Source of the DNA: Owenia fusiformis
Taxonomy: Eukaryota > Annelida > Polychaeta > Sabellida > Oweniidae
Assembly: GCA_903813345.2 (NCBI GenBank)
Contig: CAIIXF020000004.1
Location: 29,949,986-30,013,985 of the forward strand
Direction: 5' to 3'
DNA length: 64,000 bases
This document shows positions 49,101 to 59,676 of the stretch, one piece after another. Position numbers and translations under genes: made by a program. Under the pieces are notes generated by a model that was given only the letters and a program-made list of their open reading frames with translations, ran no database searches and was not told where the DNA came from. Within the stretch, counting starts at the first letter, position 1; every line of letters begins with the position of its first letter.

Positions 49101-52100
49101 GCCAATGGGTCTATTTGGCTTACTTGATGGTTGTATTATAACTGACATATTCAATAATGTAAGCATGTGCAATTGCCAATAGGTCTATTTGGCTTACTCG
49201 GTGGTTGTATTATAACTTACATATTCAATAATGTACGCATGTGCAATTGCCAATGGGTCTATTTGGCTTACTTGATGGTTGTATTATAACTGACATATTC
49301 AATAATGTACGCATGTGCAATTGCCAATAGGTCTATTTGGCTTACTCGGTGGTTGTATTATAACTGACATATTCAATAATGTACGCATGTGCAATTGCCA
49401 ATGGGTCTATTTGGCTTACTTGATGGTTGTATTATAACTGACATATTCAATAATGTACGCATGTGCAATTTCCAATAGGTCTATTTGGCTTACTTGATGG
49501 TTGTATTATAACTGACATATTCAATAATGTACGCATGTGCAATTGCCAATGGGTCTATTTGGCTTACTTGGTGATTGTATTATAACTGACATATTCAATA
49601 TAATTTTAGACCTACTACAATATATATGTTTGTTAGATCTTTTCGATTGAACAGAGTGCATTTCTATTTGTAGGAATCGGCAATGGTATGATGTATGTTT
49701 CATCCATGTTAGTTGTGCAATATTACTTCGAGGAAAAACGTGCATTGGCAACAGGGATAGCAGTGGCCGGGTCAGGACTGGGGACGCTTGTGTTCGGCTT
49801 GTTGACGCGTTATTTACTTGATATGGTCAAGTGGCGCTGGACGCTGGTAATAGAGGCCGGGTTCCTTCTCCTGGGGACGCTATGTTCGTTGGTGATGCTA
49901 CCAGTCCCCTCTAACGAAGAGGCGGACGACACTGCTTACACTGCAATTAGTGATGACCATGAAACAGTAGCTCTAACAGCAAGTCAAAAGGAAACAAAGG
50001 GCGAAAATGGTGATATCAAAACTAAGTATTATGATCCTGACCTCGAGAGACAATCAAGCCAATCAAACGGAGTCAACGTTGTAGTTATGGACAAACAAGG
50101 ATGTTGCTCGGGTTGGTGTGAATCTACAAAATCAATGCTAAAAGACATATTTGACTTTTCAATGTTTAAAAATCCAATTCTACTGATTTTCTCAATAGCA
50201 ATGATGCTGATAAGTTTGGGATACCACGCACCGTTCACCTACACACCAGACAGAGCAATATCGTTAGGAATCGACCCAGAGAGGGCCTCGTTTTTAGTGT
50301 CCATTATTGGCATCGCTAATGTGTCGGGGAGAATTATTTTTGGCTGGATTGGAAATGCTAGCGAAAAGTCCCGACACATTCTTGCGGGTGTATCTATACT
50401 GATCTGCGGAGCGTCAACAATATGCAGCCCAATATTTACGACATACCCACTTATGGCAGTATATGCAGCAATATTTGGTGCAACAACAGGTATGTCTTGA
50501 AAGACGCTTCTCAATGATATGTGTATTAAAGTGCAGGTGGGGTACTGGCATGTCTTGATAGACACTGATCATCGATGTGTGTATGAATGTGAAAGTGAGG
50601 TCCTGGTATGTGTTGTTAGGGCCTGGTATATCTTGATAGACGCTGTTCATTGATGTGTGCATTAACGTGCAGGTGAGGGCCTGGTTTGTGTTGTTAGACG
50701 CTGTTCAATGATATGTGTATCAACGTGCAGGTGAGGGCCTGGTATGTCTTGATAGACGCTGTTCATTGATGTGTGTATTAACGTGCAGGTGAGGTCCTGG
50801 TTTGTGTTGTTAGACGCTGATCATTGATGTGTGTATGAATGTAAAAGTGAGTTCCTGGTATGTGTTGTTAGGCGCTGTTCATTGATATGTGTATTAACGT
50901 GCAGGTGAGGGCCTGGTTTGTGTTGTTAGACGCTGTTCATTGATGTGTGTATTTACGAGCAGGTGAGGTCCTGGTTTGTGTTGTTAGACGCTTTTCAATG
51001 ATATGTGTATTAACGTGCAGGTGAGGGCCTGGTATGTCTTGATAGACACTGCTCAATGATGTGTGTATTAACGTGCAGGTGAGGTCCTGGTATGTGTTGT
51101 TAGGCGCTGTTCAATGATGTATGTATTTACGTGCAGCGGAGGTCCTGGTATGTCTTGATAGACGCTGAAATTGATGTGTGTATGAATGTAAAAGTGAGTT
51201 CCTGGTATGTGTTGTTAGGCGCTGTTCAATGATATGTGTATTAACGTGCAGGTGAGGGCCTGGTATGTCTTAATAGACACTGCTCAATGATGTGTGTATT
51301 TACGAGCAGGTGAGGTCCTGGTTTGTGTTGTTAGACGCTGTTCATGCAATAATATGTGTATTAACGTGCAGGTGAGGTCCTGGTTTGTGTTGTTAGACGC
51401 TGTTCATGCAATGATATGTGTATTAACGTGCAGGTGAGGTCCTGGTTTGTGTTGTTAGACGCTGTTCAATGATGTGTGTATTTACGAGCAGGTGAGGTCC
51501 TGGTTTGTGTTGTTAGACGCTGTTCATGCAATGATATGTGTATTAACGTGCAGGTGAGGTCCTGGTTTGTGTTGTTAGACGCTGCTCAATGATGTGTGTA
51601 TTAACGTGCAGGTGAGGTCCTGGTTTGTGTTGTTAGACGCTGTTCAATGATGTGTGTATTAACGTGCAGGTGAGGTCCGGGTATGTGTTGATAGACGCTG
51701 ATCATTGATGTGTGTATGAATGTGAAAGTGAGGTCCTGGTATGTGTTGATAGACGCTGATCATTGATGTGTGTATTAACGTGCAGGTGAGGTCCTGGTTT
51801 GTGTTGTTAGACGCTGTTCAATGATATGTGTATTAACGTGCAGGTGAGGTCCTGGTTTGTGTTGTTAGACGCTGTTCATTGATGTGTGTATTTACGAGCA
51901 GGTGAGGTCCTGGTTTGTGTTGTTAGGCGCTGTTCATTGATATGTGTATTAACGTGCAGGTGAGGGCCTGGTTTGTGTTGTTAGACGCTGTTCATTGATG
52001 TGTGTATTTACGAGCAGGTGAGGTCCTGGTTTGTGTTGTTAGACGCTGTTCAATGATATGTGTATTTACGTGCAGGGGAGGTCCTGGTTTGTGTTGTTAG

Positions 52101-55100
52101 ACGCTGTTCAATGATGTGTGTATTTACGAGCAGGTGAGGTCCTGGTTTGTGTTGTTAGACGCTGTTCAATGATGTGTGTATTTACGTGCAGGGGAGGTCC
52201 TGGTTTGTGTTGTTAGACGCTGTTCATTGATGTGAGTATGAATGTGAAAGTGAGGTCCTGGTATGTGTTGATAGACGCTGATCATTGATGTGTGTATGAA
52301 TGTGAAAGTGAGGTCCTGGTATGTGTTGTTAGGGCCTGGTATATCTTGATAGACGCTGTTCATTGATGTGTGCATTAACGTGCAGGTGAGGGCCTGGTTT
52401 GTGTTGTTAGACGCTGTTCAATGATATGTGTATCAACGTGCAGGTGAGGGCCTGGTATGTCTTGATAGACGCTGTTCATTGATGTGTGTATTAACGTGCA
52501 GGTGAGGTCCTGGTTTGTGTTGTTAGACGCTGCCAATGATATGTGTATTAACGTGCAGGTGAGGTCCTGGTTTGTGTTGTTAGACGCTGTTCATTGATGT
52601 GTGTATGAATGTGAAAGTGAGGTCCTGGTATGTGTTGATAGACGCTGATCATTGATGTGTGTATGAATGTGAAAGTGAGGTCCTGGTATGTGTTGTTAGG
52701 GCCTGGTTTGTGTTGTAAGACGCTGTTCATTGATATGTGTATTTACGAGCAGGTGAGGTCCTGGTTTGTGTTGTTAGGCGCTGTTCAATGATATGTGTAT
52801 TAACGTGCAGGTGAGGGCCTGGTATGTCTTGATAGACACTGCTCAATGATGTGTGTATTTACGAGCAGGTGAGGTCCTGGTTTGTGTTGTTAGACGCTGT
52901 TCAATGATATGTGTATTTACGTGCAGGTGAGGTCCTGGTTTGTGTTGTTAGACGCTGTTCAATGATATGTGTATTAACGTGCAGGTGAGGGCCTGGTATG
53001 TCTTGATAGACATTGCTCAATGATCCGGTATTGACTGTTTACTGTTTTGAAGACTGCTAACTATTTTGCCTGTTTACTGCTATGAAGACGAAGGCTGTAC
53101 TGTGTTATCTAAGTCTCACACTTGGCTGAGTTAGTAAGCTAGTATGTAAGGTGAAGACACATGTTATTTGCTCCTGATATAAGTGAAAATACATGGAGAT
53201 ATAGACACATTTAAAAAACATTGTGGATATTATCGTATTCGTGAATATATAAGGATCGTAGTGAAGTAATTATTTTACAAAAAAATTATCTGACAAGTGA
53301 GAAAATAGGAGAAAACTGCATGAAAATATGTGAAATAAGACAAAGGGCTTCTAGATTGAGGTCAAAAACAGTTTATAAGCAGTGCACACAAATTGGATAA
53401 TAAGCTAATTAGAGTTGGAAAAGCGGTGTTAAACAGGGAGGCATATTGCCAATTATACTACCAAAACAGTAATTTACCAAAAATACTGCTAGTGAATTGA
53501 GTGGAAAAATACTTTACTGAGAACTATTGGAAGGCCAATACAGGGTGTCCAGAAATATGAGTTCAATAAAGAGAGACCTAACTGTAAAAGGCAGCCATAG
53601 AGATGCTGATTGGGCGCGTGAGGATGTTATACTTGAAGCCCTTACTACAGTTGTAGATGAAATTGATATAGATGCGATACAACTTGCCCAAAGGAACATT
53701 ATAATCACCTTCAATAACAAAGAGGCAAAAATAGCAGCAGTTACTTTTGGCCTACACATCAACAATACTTTTGTGACACTTTCAGATGTTGAAAGTAACA
53801 TAGTAAATATCACATTACGTGACATTCCAGTGGAGATTCCAAATAGTGTTATAAGTGCACACTTATCTAGATATGTAGAGCATGTTGAAGACATTAGCTA
53901 TGGTTTCGTTAAAAAAGCAGATGGGAGCAGGTCAACTGTTAAGACAGGTGTACGATATATCACAGTCTCGGGGATCAAATTGCCTATACCAAACAACCCA
54001 ACTATTGGAGGATTCCCAGGAAGATTATCATATAGAGGTCAGCCCTGTGGGCACTGCTCAGGAACTGACCATCCGTATTACCGTTGTCCAAATAAAGAAA
54101 ACAGACCAGGACGAGGATGCTATAGATGTGGAGCCTTGACACACCAGGTAAAAGATTGCACCAATGCATGGGGTAATCAAACTGAAAAAAAGTCTACAGA
54201 ATCACCACAGACAACTGAAAAAAGTTTGTTGGAGCAAATAAGATTTGATGAGCTAAGTCCAATGGTGAATAGAAATGAAAAACAAAACCCCACAGCAGCT
54301 AAAGACAGTGAAATAGACGAACACAGTTCTACATATAATACAATAGTACTTGGTGCTTCCTTGGCCAATGCTATGGCGAAGGACTTTATTGACGCAGGTT
54401 TTGAAGTTAGAGCAAAAAGTGGAAAGCGGATAGAAGAGATCAAAGACCTGTTAAAAAGTAAACCAATTGAAAAAGAGGACATCGAAAAGGTTGTTATACA
54501 AGCAGGCGCAAACAATATTTGTTACTATAATGACACACCAGAAGAGAGCGCACAGAAATATGACAATCTTGTGAAGGAGATACATGAAAATTTACCTAAA
54601 GCTGAAATCTCTGTATGCAGCCTTACACCTATACATCCATGTGACAATGCAGTGAACAATAAGATAAGAAAGATGAACAAACTACTGAAATGCATGTGTG
54701 AGAAGCACTCAGAATTCACATGTTTCATTGACAGCACAGATGTGTTGTTATGTAACAATGGAAAAACATCTGAGAGTGACTATACTACCTCTGATCCAAA
54801 AGGGGTTCACCTATCCAACAAGGGGTACAGGAAGTTAAGCACATTCATCAAGACAAAGGTTCTGAAAACAGAGAAGACCCCTAAGAAGAGAAAAGACAGA
54901 GGATCTGGAGGTAACACTCCAAGTTCCACAGAAAAACTTCCAAAAACAGGAAAATTTCAGTGATAGGTTAAGAAACCTATATCCCCTGTACTAAGACATA
55001 TTGTATATATTTACAAACAGTAAATGACTCTTTTGTATATAATAATCGTCTGTATATAATAAAATATTTTGTATATATACTATGACAAAATAAGAAACAC

Positions 55101-58100
55101 ATGCAACAAATATGCTTTATATAAATAAGATACATAGTAATTGTAAATATGGTAATATGCATAAAATTATTTTAAGAAGTGATACAGCAAATATCGGATA
55201 TATATATGTGCACTGTATATTATATATATATAATACACTGTGTATGTATATGATATGTAAATGTAATGTATGTATAAGTAAAATTTGGTATTTTTTATTA
55301 ACTTTTTTTTAAGAAGAGTGCTGCATGCAAATACTCTTTTTTTACATGGTTAATGATATGACTGTTATGTTACTTCTAAGATACAGAACTGTTAACAATG
55401 AATTCTATATACAGGTTTCTTACACTTAATGTTAGAGGGTTAAATGATGAGAGAGAAAGAACCAAATTAAATTTTTGGCTAAGAAACCAAAAAGCTGAAA
55501 TCATATTTTTACAGGAAACTTTTTGTGATCTAGAAAATGAAAAAATCATAAACAATACATTTAAAGATAAAAAAAAAAAAAAAAAAAAGTCTCACACTTG
55601 GTACAATTTCAATACAATTTCATACAATTTCAAGCAAACTGAACGTTACACCGATGCGTATTTACATCAAGTACCATCTTTAGGCCCATCAATGTCCCTA
55701 GAGTCTTGTCCGTGTGCATGTATAATCATATATATAAAATGGAACTATGAAATATTGTTTCTGGGTGGAGCATGGCAGTGACCAAACCATTTGGAGCCAT
55801 CACTGGCTGGTACTGTACTCGTACATATGCCCAGGGTGCCACAGTTTTTGTCTGCTGTACCTATGTAGCATCCGTTATCTGGTTTATGGGATGTGCTTGG
55901 AAAAGAGGAGCCATCCTGAAAATCATATATATCATGCTAGAGACATTCACACCTACTCTTTTTTAACAACTTATCTAGTACACTAATTTTTTAACATAAT
56001 GAGATTACCTTATTTGATTCACAGCATGAGGTTAATTAAACATCAATACTCACTAAAAGTTGTATATTATAATCAGATACATCTTAGACAGTAATATAAT
56101 CTATATTTCGAATACATATAAGCGAGGGACAAAAATGGTATATTCCTAGACTCATCCTTTATGGAAGGGGTGGAAAGTTTAGGCCCGGGAGTCTAGGTTA
56201 CGATTCTTGAGTTCTAGTTTTAAATTTCTACTTTTAGGCTCCTGCTATAAACTTTTAGTCTTTTCTTTTTATTTTTGGTCGTTATTTTTAATTTTGACCT
56301 GCTGCTACTAATTCGATGTTGTTACTTTTTTTTTGTTGTTGTTTATTTTACTTTTAGGTTGCTACTTTTCCCTGTTTGTTGTTATACTGGTTGACCTACT
56401 TGGTGTCGACGTTGTAGATAAATCACTGGGACTCGTGATGGGAGTATCTTCTATCGCATTCCTCATAGCATCTCCATTCTCAGGTAAGCATTCCTTATAG
56501 CATCTCCATGCTCATGTTAGCATTTCTTATAGCATCTCTATTCTCATGTTAGCATTTCTTATAGCATCTCTATTCTCAGGTAAGCATTCCTTATAGCATC
56601 TCCATGCTCATGTTAGCATTTCTTATAGCATCTCTATTCTCAGGTGAGTATTTCTCATAGCATCTCTATTCTCAGGTAAGTATTTCTTATAGCATCTCTA
56701 TTCTCAGGTAAGCATTCCTTATAGCATCTCCATGCTCATGTTAGCATTTCTTATAGCATCTCTATTCTCAGGTGAGTATTTCTTATAGCATCTCTATTCT
56801 CAGGTAAGTATTTCTTATAGCATCTCTATTCTCAGGTAAGCATTCCTTATAGCATCTCAATGCTCATGTTAGCATTTCTTATAGCATCTCTATTCTCAGG
56901 TAAGCATTCCTTATAGCATCTCCATGCTCATGTTAGCATTTCTTATAGCATCTCTATTCTCAGGTAAGTATTTCTTATAGCATCTCCATGCTCATGTTAG
57001 CGTTTCTTATAGCATCTCTATTTTCAGGTAAGCATTCCTTATAACATCTCCATTCTCAGGTAAGTATTCCTTATAACATCTCCATTCTCAGGTAGGTATT
57101 CCTTATAGCATCTCCATGCTCAGGTAAGTATTTTTTTTTAGCATCTCCATTCTCAGGTAAGTATTTCTTATAGCATCTCTATTCTCAGGTAAGCATTCCT
57201 TAAAAAATAAAGGACTTAAATATGGTTTCTAGATGCTTACTACCTAACTTATATTTAAGTTTCTTTAAAGGGTTCAACATTTTTCGTTTTTTTGATATGA
57301 TTTCTCCAATATGCTTGTCATATGATAAGCTTGGGTCAAAAGTAAATCCCAGATGTTTGTGCTCGTGATCTCTGGTAATTTCAACATTGTTTAACTTTGA
57401 AACAGAAACATTATCGACTTTAGACTTTCTTATAGCATCTCTATTTTCAGGTAAGCATTCCTTATAACATCTCCATTCTCAGGTAAGTATTCCTTATAAC
57501 ATCTCCATTCTCAGGTAGGTATTCCTTATAGCATCTCCATGCTCAGGTAAGTATTTTTTTATAGCATCTCCATTCTCAGGTAAGCATTCCTTATAGCATC
57601 TCCATGCTCATGTTAGCATTTCTTATAGCATCTCCATTCTCAGGTAAGCATTCCTTATAGCATCTCTATTCTCAGGTAAGCATTCCTTATAGCATCTCTA
57701 TTCTCAGGTAAGCATTCCTTATAGCATCTCTATTCTCAGGTGAGCATTCCTTAAAGCATCTCCATGCTCATGTTAGCATTTCTTATAGCATCTCTATTCT
57801 CAGGTAAGTATTTCTTATAGCATCTCCATGCTCATGTTAGCGTTTCTTATAGCATCTCCATTTTCAGGTAAGCATTCCTTATAACATCTCCATTCTCAGG
57901 TAAGTATTCCCTATAGCATCTCCATTCTCAGGTAAGTATTTTTTTATAGCATCTCCATTCTTAGGTAAGCATTCCTTATAGCATCTCTATTCTCAGGTAA
58001 GCATTCCTTATAGCATCTCTATTCTCAGGTGAGCATTTCTTTATAGCATCTCTATTCTCAGGTAAGCATTCCTTATAGCATCTCAATGCTCATGTTAGCG

Positions 58101-59676
58101 TTTCTTATAGCATCTCTATTCTCAGGTGAGCATTCCTTATAGCATCTCCATGCTCATGTTAGCATTTCTTATAGCATCTCTATTTGCAGGTAAGCATTCC
58201 TTATAGCATCTCCATTCTCAGGTAAGCATTCCTTATAGCATCTCCATGCTTATGTTAGCATTTCTTATAGCATCTCTATTTTCAGGTAAGCATTCCTTAT
58301 AGCATCTCTATTCTCAGGTAAGCATTCCTTATAGCATCTCCATTCTCAGGTAAGTATTTCTTATAGCATCTCTATTCTCAGGTAAGCATTCCTTATAGCA
58401 TCTCTATTCTCAGGTGAGCATTCCTTATAGCATCTCCATGCTCATGTTAGCATTTCTTATAGCATCTCTATTCTCAGGTAAGCATTCCTTATAGCATCTC
58501 CATGCTCATGTTAGTATTTCTTATAGCATCTCCATTCTCAGGTAAGCATTCCTTATAGCATCTCCATTCTCTGGTAAGTATTTCTTATAGCATCTCCATT
58601 CTCAGGTAAGCATTCCTTATAGCATCTCCATTCTCAGGTAAGCATTCCTTATAGTACGCCATTCTCAGGTTAGCATTTCTTATAGCATCTCTATTCTCAG
58701 GTAAGCATTTCTTATAGCATCTCCATGCTCATGTTAGCATTTCTTATAGCATCGCCATTCTCAGGTTAGTATTCCTCATAGCATCTCCATTCTCAGGTAA
58801 GCATTTCTTATAGCATCTCTATTCTCAGGTAAGCATTCCTTATAGCATCTCCATGCTCATGTTAGCATTTCTTATAGCATCTCTATTTTCAGGTAAGCAT
58901 TCCTTATAGCATCTCTATTCTCAGGTAAGCATTTCTTATAGCATCTCCATTCTCAGGTAAGCATTTCCACATGTAGTTAAGGTTTCAAATACGAAATCCT
59001 TTTAGTATGCAGATCACTTGCTTTGTATTTTTCCTTTACAATATATCACCCTATACGTAGTGATCGTAAAAATATCGAATTGCGCTGGTGAAGAGGACCC
59101 ACGACGCTTAAAAACCAAACAATATTGGTACAATTATTTTGAAGTCGTATCATTATAGCACAGGGTGATGTCAGATTTTATGCTGTTTTACAAGTGAAAG
59201 ATGTGAAGTTATGTATAAAGTTTGTTTTCAATGCAATAAAACGCACCTTTAAGTTAAAACACTAGTTAAAAGATACAATTTGAATTTACCGCAATACATT
59301 ACGATCTAATATTGTCAAAATGTCTATAATTCCTGACCGGTGGGATGCATAGAAAGATGATATACATAAAGTGTATTGATCCATGGACTTTGCATTCGCG
59401 GTTACGTTTTGAAAAATATCGCCACCTTAAAGTCTCCATTAACAGAAATCAAAACTTAAATTGTCGTTTTGTATTTCAGGATGGTTAATTGATCTAACTG
59501 GAACATTCGACACGCCTTTCTACGTCGTCGGAGGAGTTATGGTGCTTGGAGGGTTAATGTTCCTCTCGACTATGTGTATCAAAAAGGCAATGATGAAACG
59601 GCAGCTTGAGGAACAACGAAGTCTCTTGCGGGCTAAAAGGAGGCTCAGAAAACGGACGGCGTCATGGTCGATGTAG
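45938..59676 (+). CDS. SLC16 monocarboxylate transporter-like protein, complete, five coding exons
   Basis: Joined exons 45938-46154, 48188-48331, 49674-50489, 56358-56483 and 59480-59676 encode 499 residues, normal for the family. SLC16 proteins are 12-helix plasma membrane carriers of the major facilitator fold; the best known move lactate or pyruvate with a proton, others move thyroid hormone, creatine or aromatic amino acids. Both family signatures are present: KDGGWGW at 14-20 before helix 1, and YYFEEKRALATGIAVAGS from 137 at helix 5. A hydrophilic loop of about 75 residues (from PVPSNEEADD) separates the halves. The tail is basic (KRQLEEQRSLLRAKRRLRKR). Substrate cannot be read from sequence. 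Introns 1, 3 and 4 all start with duplicated donor sequence. Confidence 0.95.
46141..48046 (+). repeat. 62-bp tandem duplication of SLC16 exon 1 end plus donor, split by a mariner-like element
   Basis: Copy 1 is 46141-46202; copy 2 starts at 46203 (gatgta), is cut by the element at its TA, and resumes at 47984 (tttcacgggtatgttccc) through gtaatgttaacga at about 48041. The copies differ at only a few bases over 60. The first donor (46155) keeps the frame. Confidence 0.92.
46209..47981. mobile_element. Mariner-like non-autonomous element, 1,773 bp, in SLC16 intron 1
   Basis: Ends CAGGGTGGTCCAAAAAAGTG and its exact inverse; TA duplicated at 46207-46208 and 47982-47983. Inverted similarity extends through caacnggctatat, about 45 bp. 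An internal perfect 24-nt palindrome pair (47474-47497 and 47551-47574 approx., around gcaatcgattcaggtcat) may be a nested MITE. No transposase. It shares its terminal CAGGGTGGTC with 33213-34287. Confidence 0.92.
48188..48331 (+). CDS. SLC16 exon 2
   Basis: Preceded by atcttacag, followed by gtaagcgtc. Reads (G)IVVGPLMKRFGCRAVTFAGS... to YFTYGVLS(G), helices 2-4 of the carrier. Confidence 0.93.
48409..49600 (+). repeat. 74-bp array in SLC16 intron 2, about 16 copies
   Basis: Unit tcaataatgtacgcatgtgc + aattgccaataggtctattt + ggcttacttggtggttgtat + tataactgacat. Variants aatagg/aatggg, actcgg/acttgg/acttga. The middle, read as VYLAYLVVV, faintly resembles exon 3 (MMYVSSMLVVQYY), so an old copy of that exon's start is possible but unproven. 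Confidence 0.93.
49674..50489 (+). CDS. SLC16 exon 3 (helices 4-10 region)
   Basis: Preceded by tctatttgtag, followed by gtatgtcttg. 816 nt, from (G)IGNGMMYVSSMLVVQYYF to AIFGATT(G), containing the second family signature and the central loop. The intronic 58-bp array begins at its donor. Confidence 0.95.
50490..53033 (+). repeat. 58-bp array starting at the SLC16 exon 3 donor, about 44 copies
   Basis: Unit gtatgtcttgatagacgctg + ttcattgatgtgtgtattaa + cgtgcaggtgaggtcctg. The first unit starts exactly at the splice donor. Each unit offers donor-like G/GTATGT or G/GTTTGT plus an AG/GTGAGG juncture (tgcag then gtgagg). A block of about 200 bp at 50590-50790 recurs at about 52305-52505, showing higher-order duplication. 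Confidence 0.93.
53557..54963 (+). CDS. Non-LTR ORF1: double zinc knuckle and SGNH esterase-like domain
   Basis: The first ATG is at 53557 (MSSIKRDLTVKG), giving 468 residues. Residues 1-155 form an N-terminal region of the kind found before zinc knuckles in L1/Tx1-type ORF1. Two CCHC knuckles follow: C164-C167-H172-C177 and C188-C191-H196-C201. Then a SGNH/GDSL hydrolase-like domain: GAS with Ser268, GANN at 317-320, and GVHLS with His418. Esterase domains are known in ORF1 of CR1/L2-type LINEs; a knuckle plus esterase in front of an L1/Tx1-like ORF2 is less usual. The frame is open to TGA at 54961, and Lys-rich at the end. Confidence 0.9.
   Translation: MSSIKRDLTVKGSHRDADWAREDVILEALTTVVDEIDIDAIQLAQRNIIITFNNKEAKIAAVTFGLHINNTFVTLSDVESNIVNITLRDIPVEIPNSVISAHLSRYVEHVEDISYGFVKKADGSRSTVKTGVRYITVSGIKLPIPNNPTIGGFPGRLSYRGQPCGHCSGTDHPYYRCPNKENRPGRGCYRCGALTHQVKDCTNAWGNQTEKKSTESPQTTEKSLLEQIRFDELSPMVNRNEKQNPTAAKDSEIDEHSSTYNTIVLGASLANAMAKDFIDAGFEVRAKSGKRIEEIKDLLKSKPIEKEDIEKVVIQAGANNICYYNDTPEESAQKYDNLVKEIHENLPKAEISVCSLTPIHPCDNAVNNKIRKMNKLLKCMCEKHSEFTCFIDSTDVLLCNNGKTSESDYTTSDPKGVHLSNKGYRKLSTFIKTKVLKTEKTPKKRKDRGSGGNTPSSTEKLPKTGKFQ
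55398..55568 (+). pseudogene. Non-LTR ORF2 start, truncated endonuclease
   Basis: From ATG 55398 it reads MNSIYRFLTLNVRGLNDERE... IIFLQETFC, the N-terminal block of L1/Tx1 apurinic endonucleases (LNVRGLN, LQET). It stops being element sequence at the A run at 55569, so about 57 of more than 1,000 codons remain. Confidence 0.88.
55602..56357 (+). other. SLC16 intron 3 remainder
   Basis: Starts with a small attc/caatt repeat (tacaatttca x3) and ends in a pyrimidine tract and cttttag. Includes the possible exon relic at 55771-55930. Confidence 0.6.
55771..55930 (+). pseudogene. Possible relic of a membrane-protein exon
   Basis: After a potential acceptor gagcatggcag the frame reads TKPFGAITGWYCTRTYAQGA TVFVCCTYVAS... 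then FMGCAWKRGAIL. The layout (GW, TY, a helix, a basic end) is reminiscent of an SLC16 last-exon segment, but identity is low and the place (between exons 3 and 4) does not fit. It may also be chance. Confidence 0.22.
56358..56483 (+). CDS. SLC16 exon 4
   Basis: Preceded by ttttacttttag; reads (G)CYFSLFVVILVDLLGVDVVD... to AFLIASPFS(G). Donor gtaagcatt. Its last 24 nt (cctcatagcatctccattctcag) seed the array behind it. Confidence 0.94.
56461..58966 (+). repeat. 31-32-bp array of SLC16 exon 4 end plus donor, roughly 70 copies
   Basis: Unit ttccttatagcatctctatt + ctcaggtaagca. It copies the last ~24 nt of exon 4 and the donor. Variant units read ctcatgttagc and lose the donor. The intact units each put a pyrimidine-rich stretch, CAG and GTAAG side by side. 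The block 'cttataacatctccattctc..ggtaggtattcc' occurs both before and after the insert at 57204-57425, so part of the array was duplicated about 410 bp apart. Confidence 0.95.
57204..57425 (-). mobile_element. Reverse transcriptase fragment of a CR1-like LINE, minus strand
   Basis: On the minus strand about 70 codons read ..TRDHEHKHLGFTFDPSLSYD then KHIGEIISKKRKMLNPLKKL and KYKLGSKHLETIFKSF. This is the conserved thumb region after the FADD motif (HKHLG, FD..LS...HI) and resembles the same region of the 1301-4798 frame (HKHLGLNFDIHLNFNYHI). Both ends run straight into array units. Confidence 0.85.
58967..59479 (+). other. SLC16 intron 4 remainder
   Basis: Unique AT-rich sequence leading to the acceptor gtatttcag at 59479. 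No other feature. Confidence 0.6.
59480..59676 (+). CDS. SLC16 exon 5 (last)
   Basis: Reads (G)WLIDLTGTFDTPFYVVGGVM... helix 12 and the basic cytosolic tail ending TASWSM then TAG. Confidence 0.95.

Larger units (their letters stand above)
53111..55601 (+). mobile_element. L1/Tx1-like non-LTR insertion, ORF1 plus start of ORF2, with A tail and 15-bp target duplication
   Basis: The 15-bp word AAGTCTCACACTTGG stands at 53111-53125 and again at 55587-55601, directly after a run of A (55569-55588). Between them lie a ~430-bp 5' leader, a complete ORF1, a ~430-bp spacer and only the first ~56 codons of ORF2. This is a 3'-shortened copy with its own A tail, not the usual 5' truncation. It sits in SLC16 intron 3 just past the 58-bp array. 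Confidence 0.93.

Noticed and set aside
49521-50662. Minus-strand frames over SLC16 exon 3 and the 58-bp array
   Set aside because: Shadows of the coding exon and of repeat units.
53514-54758. Minus-strand frames opposite ORF1 (53514-53894, 54177-54515, 54525-54758)
   Set aside because: Shadows of the + strand ORF1 with no family features.
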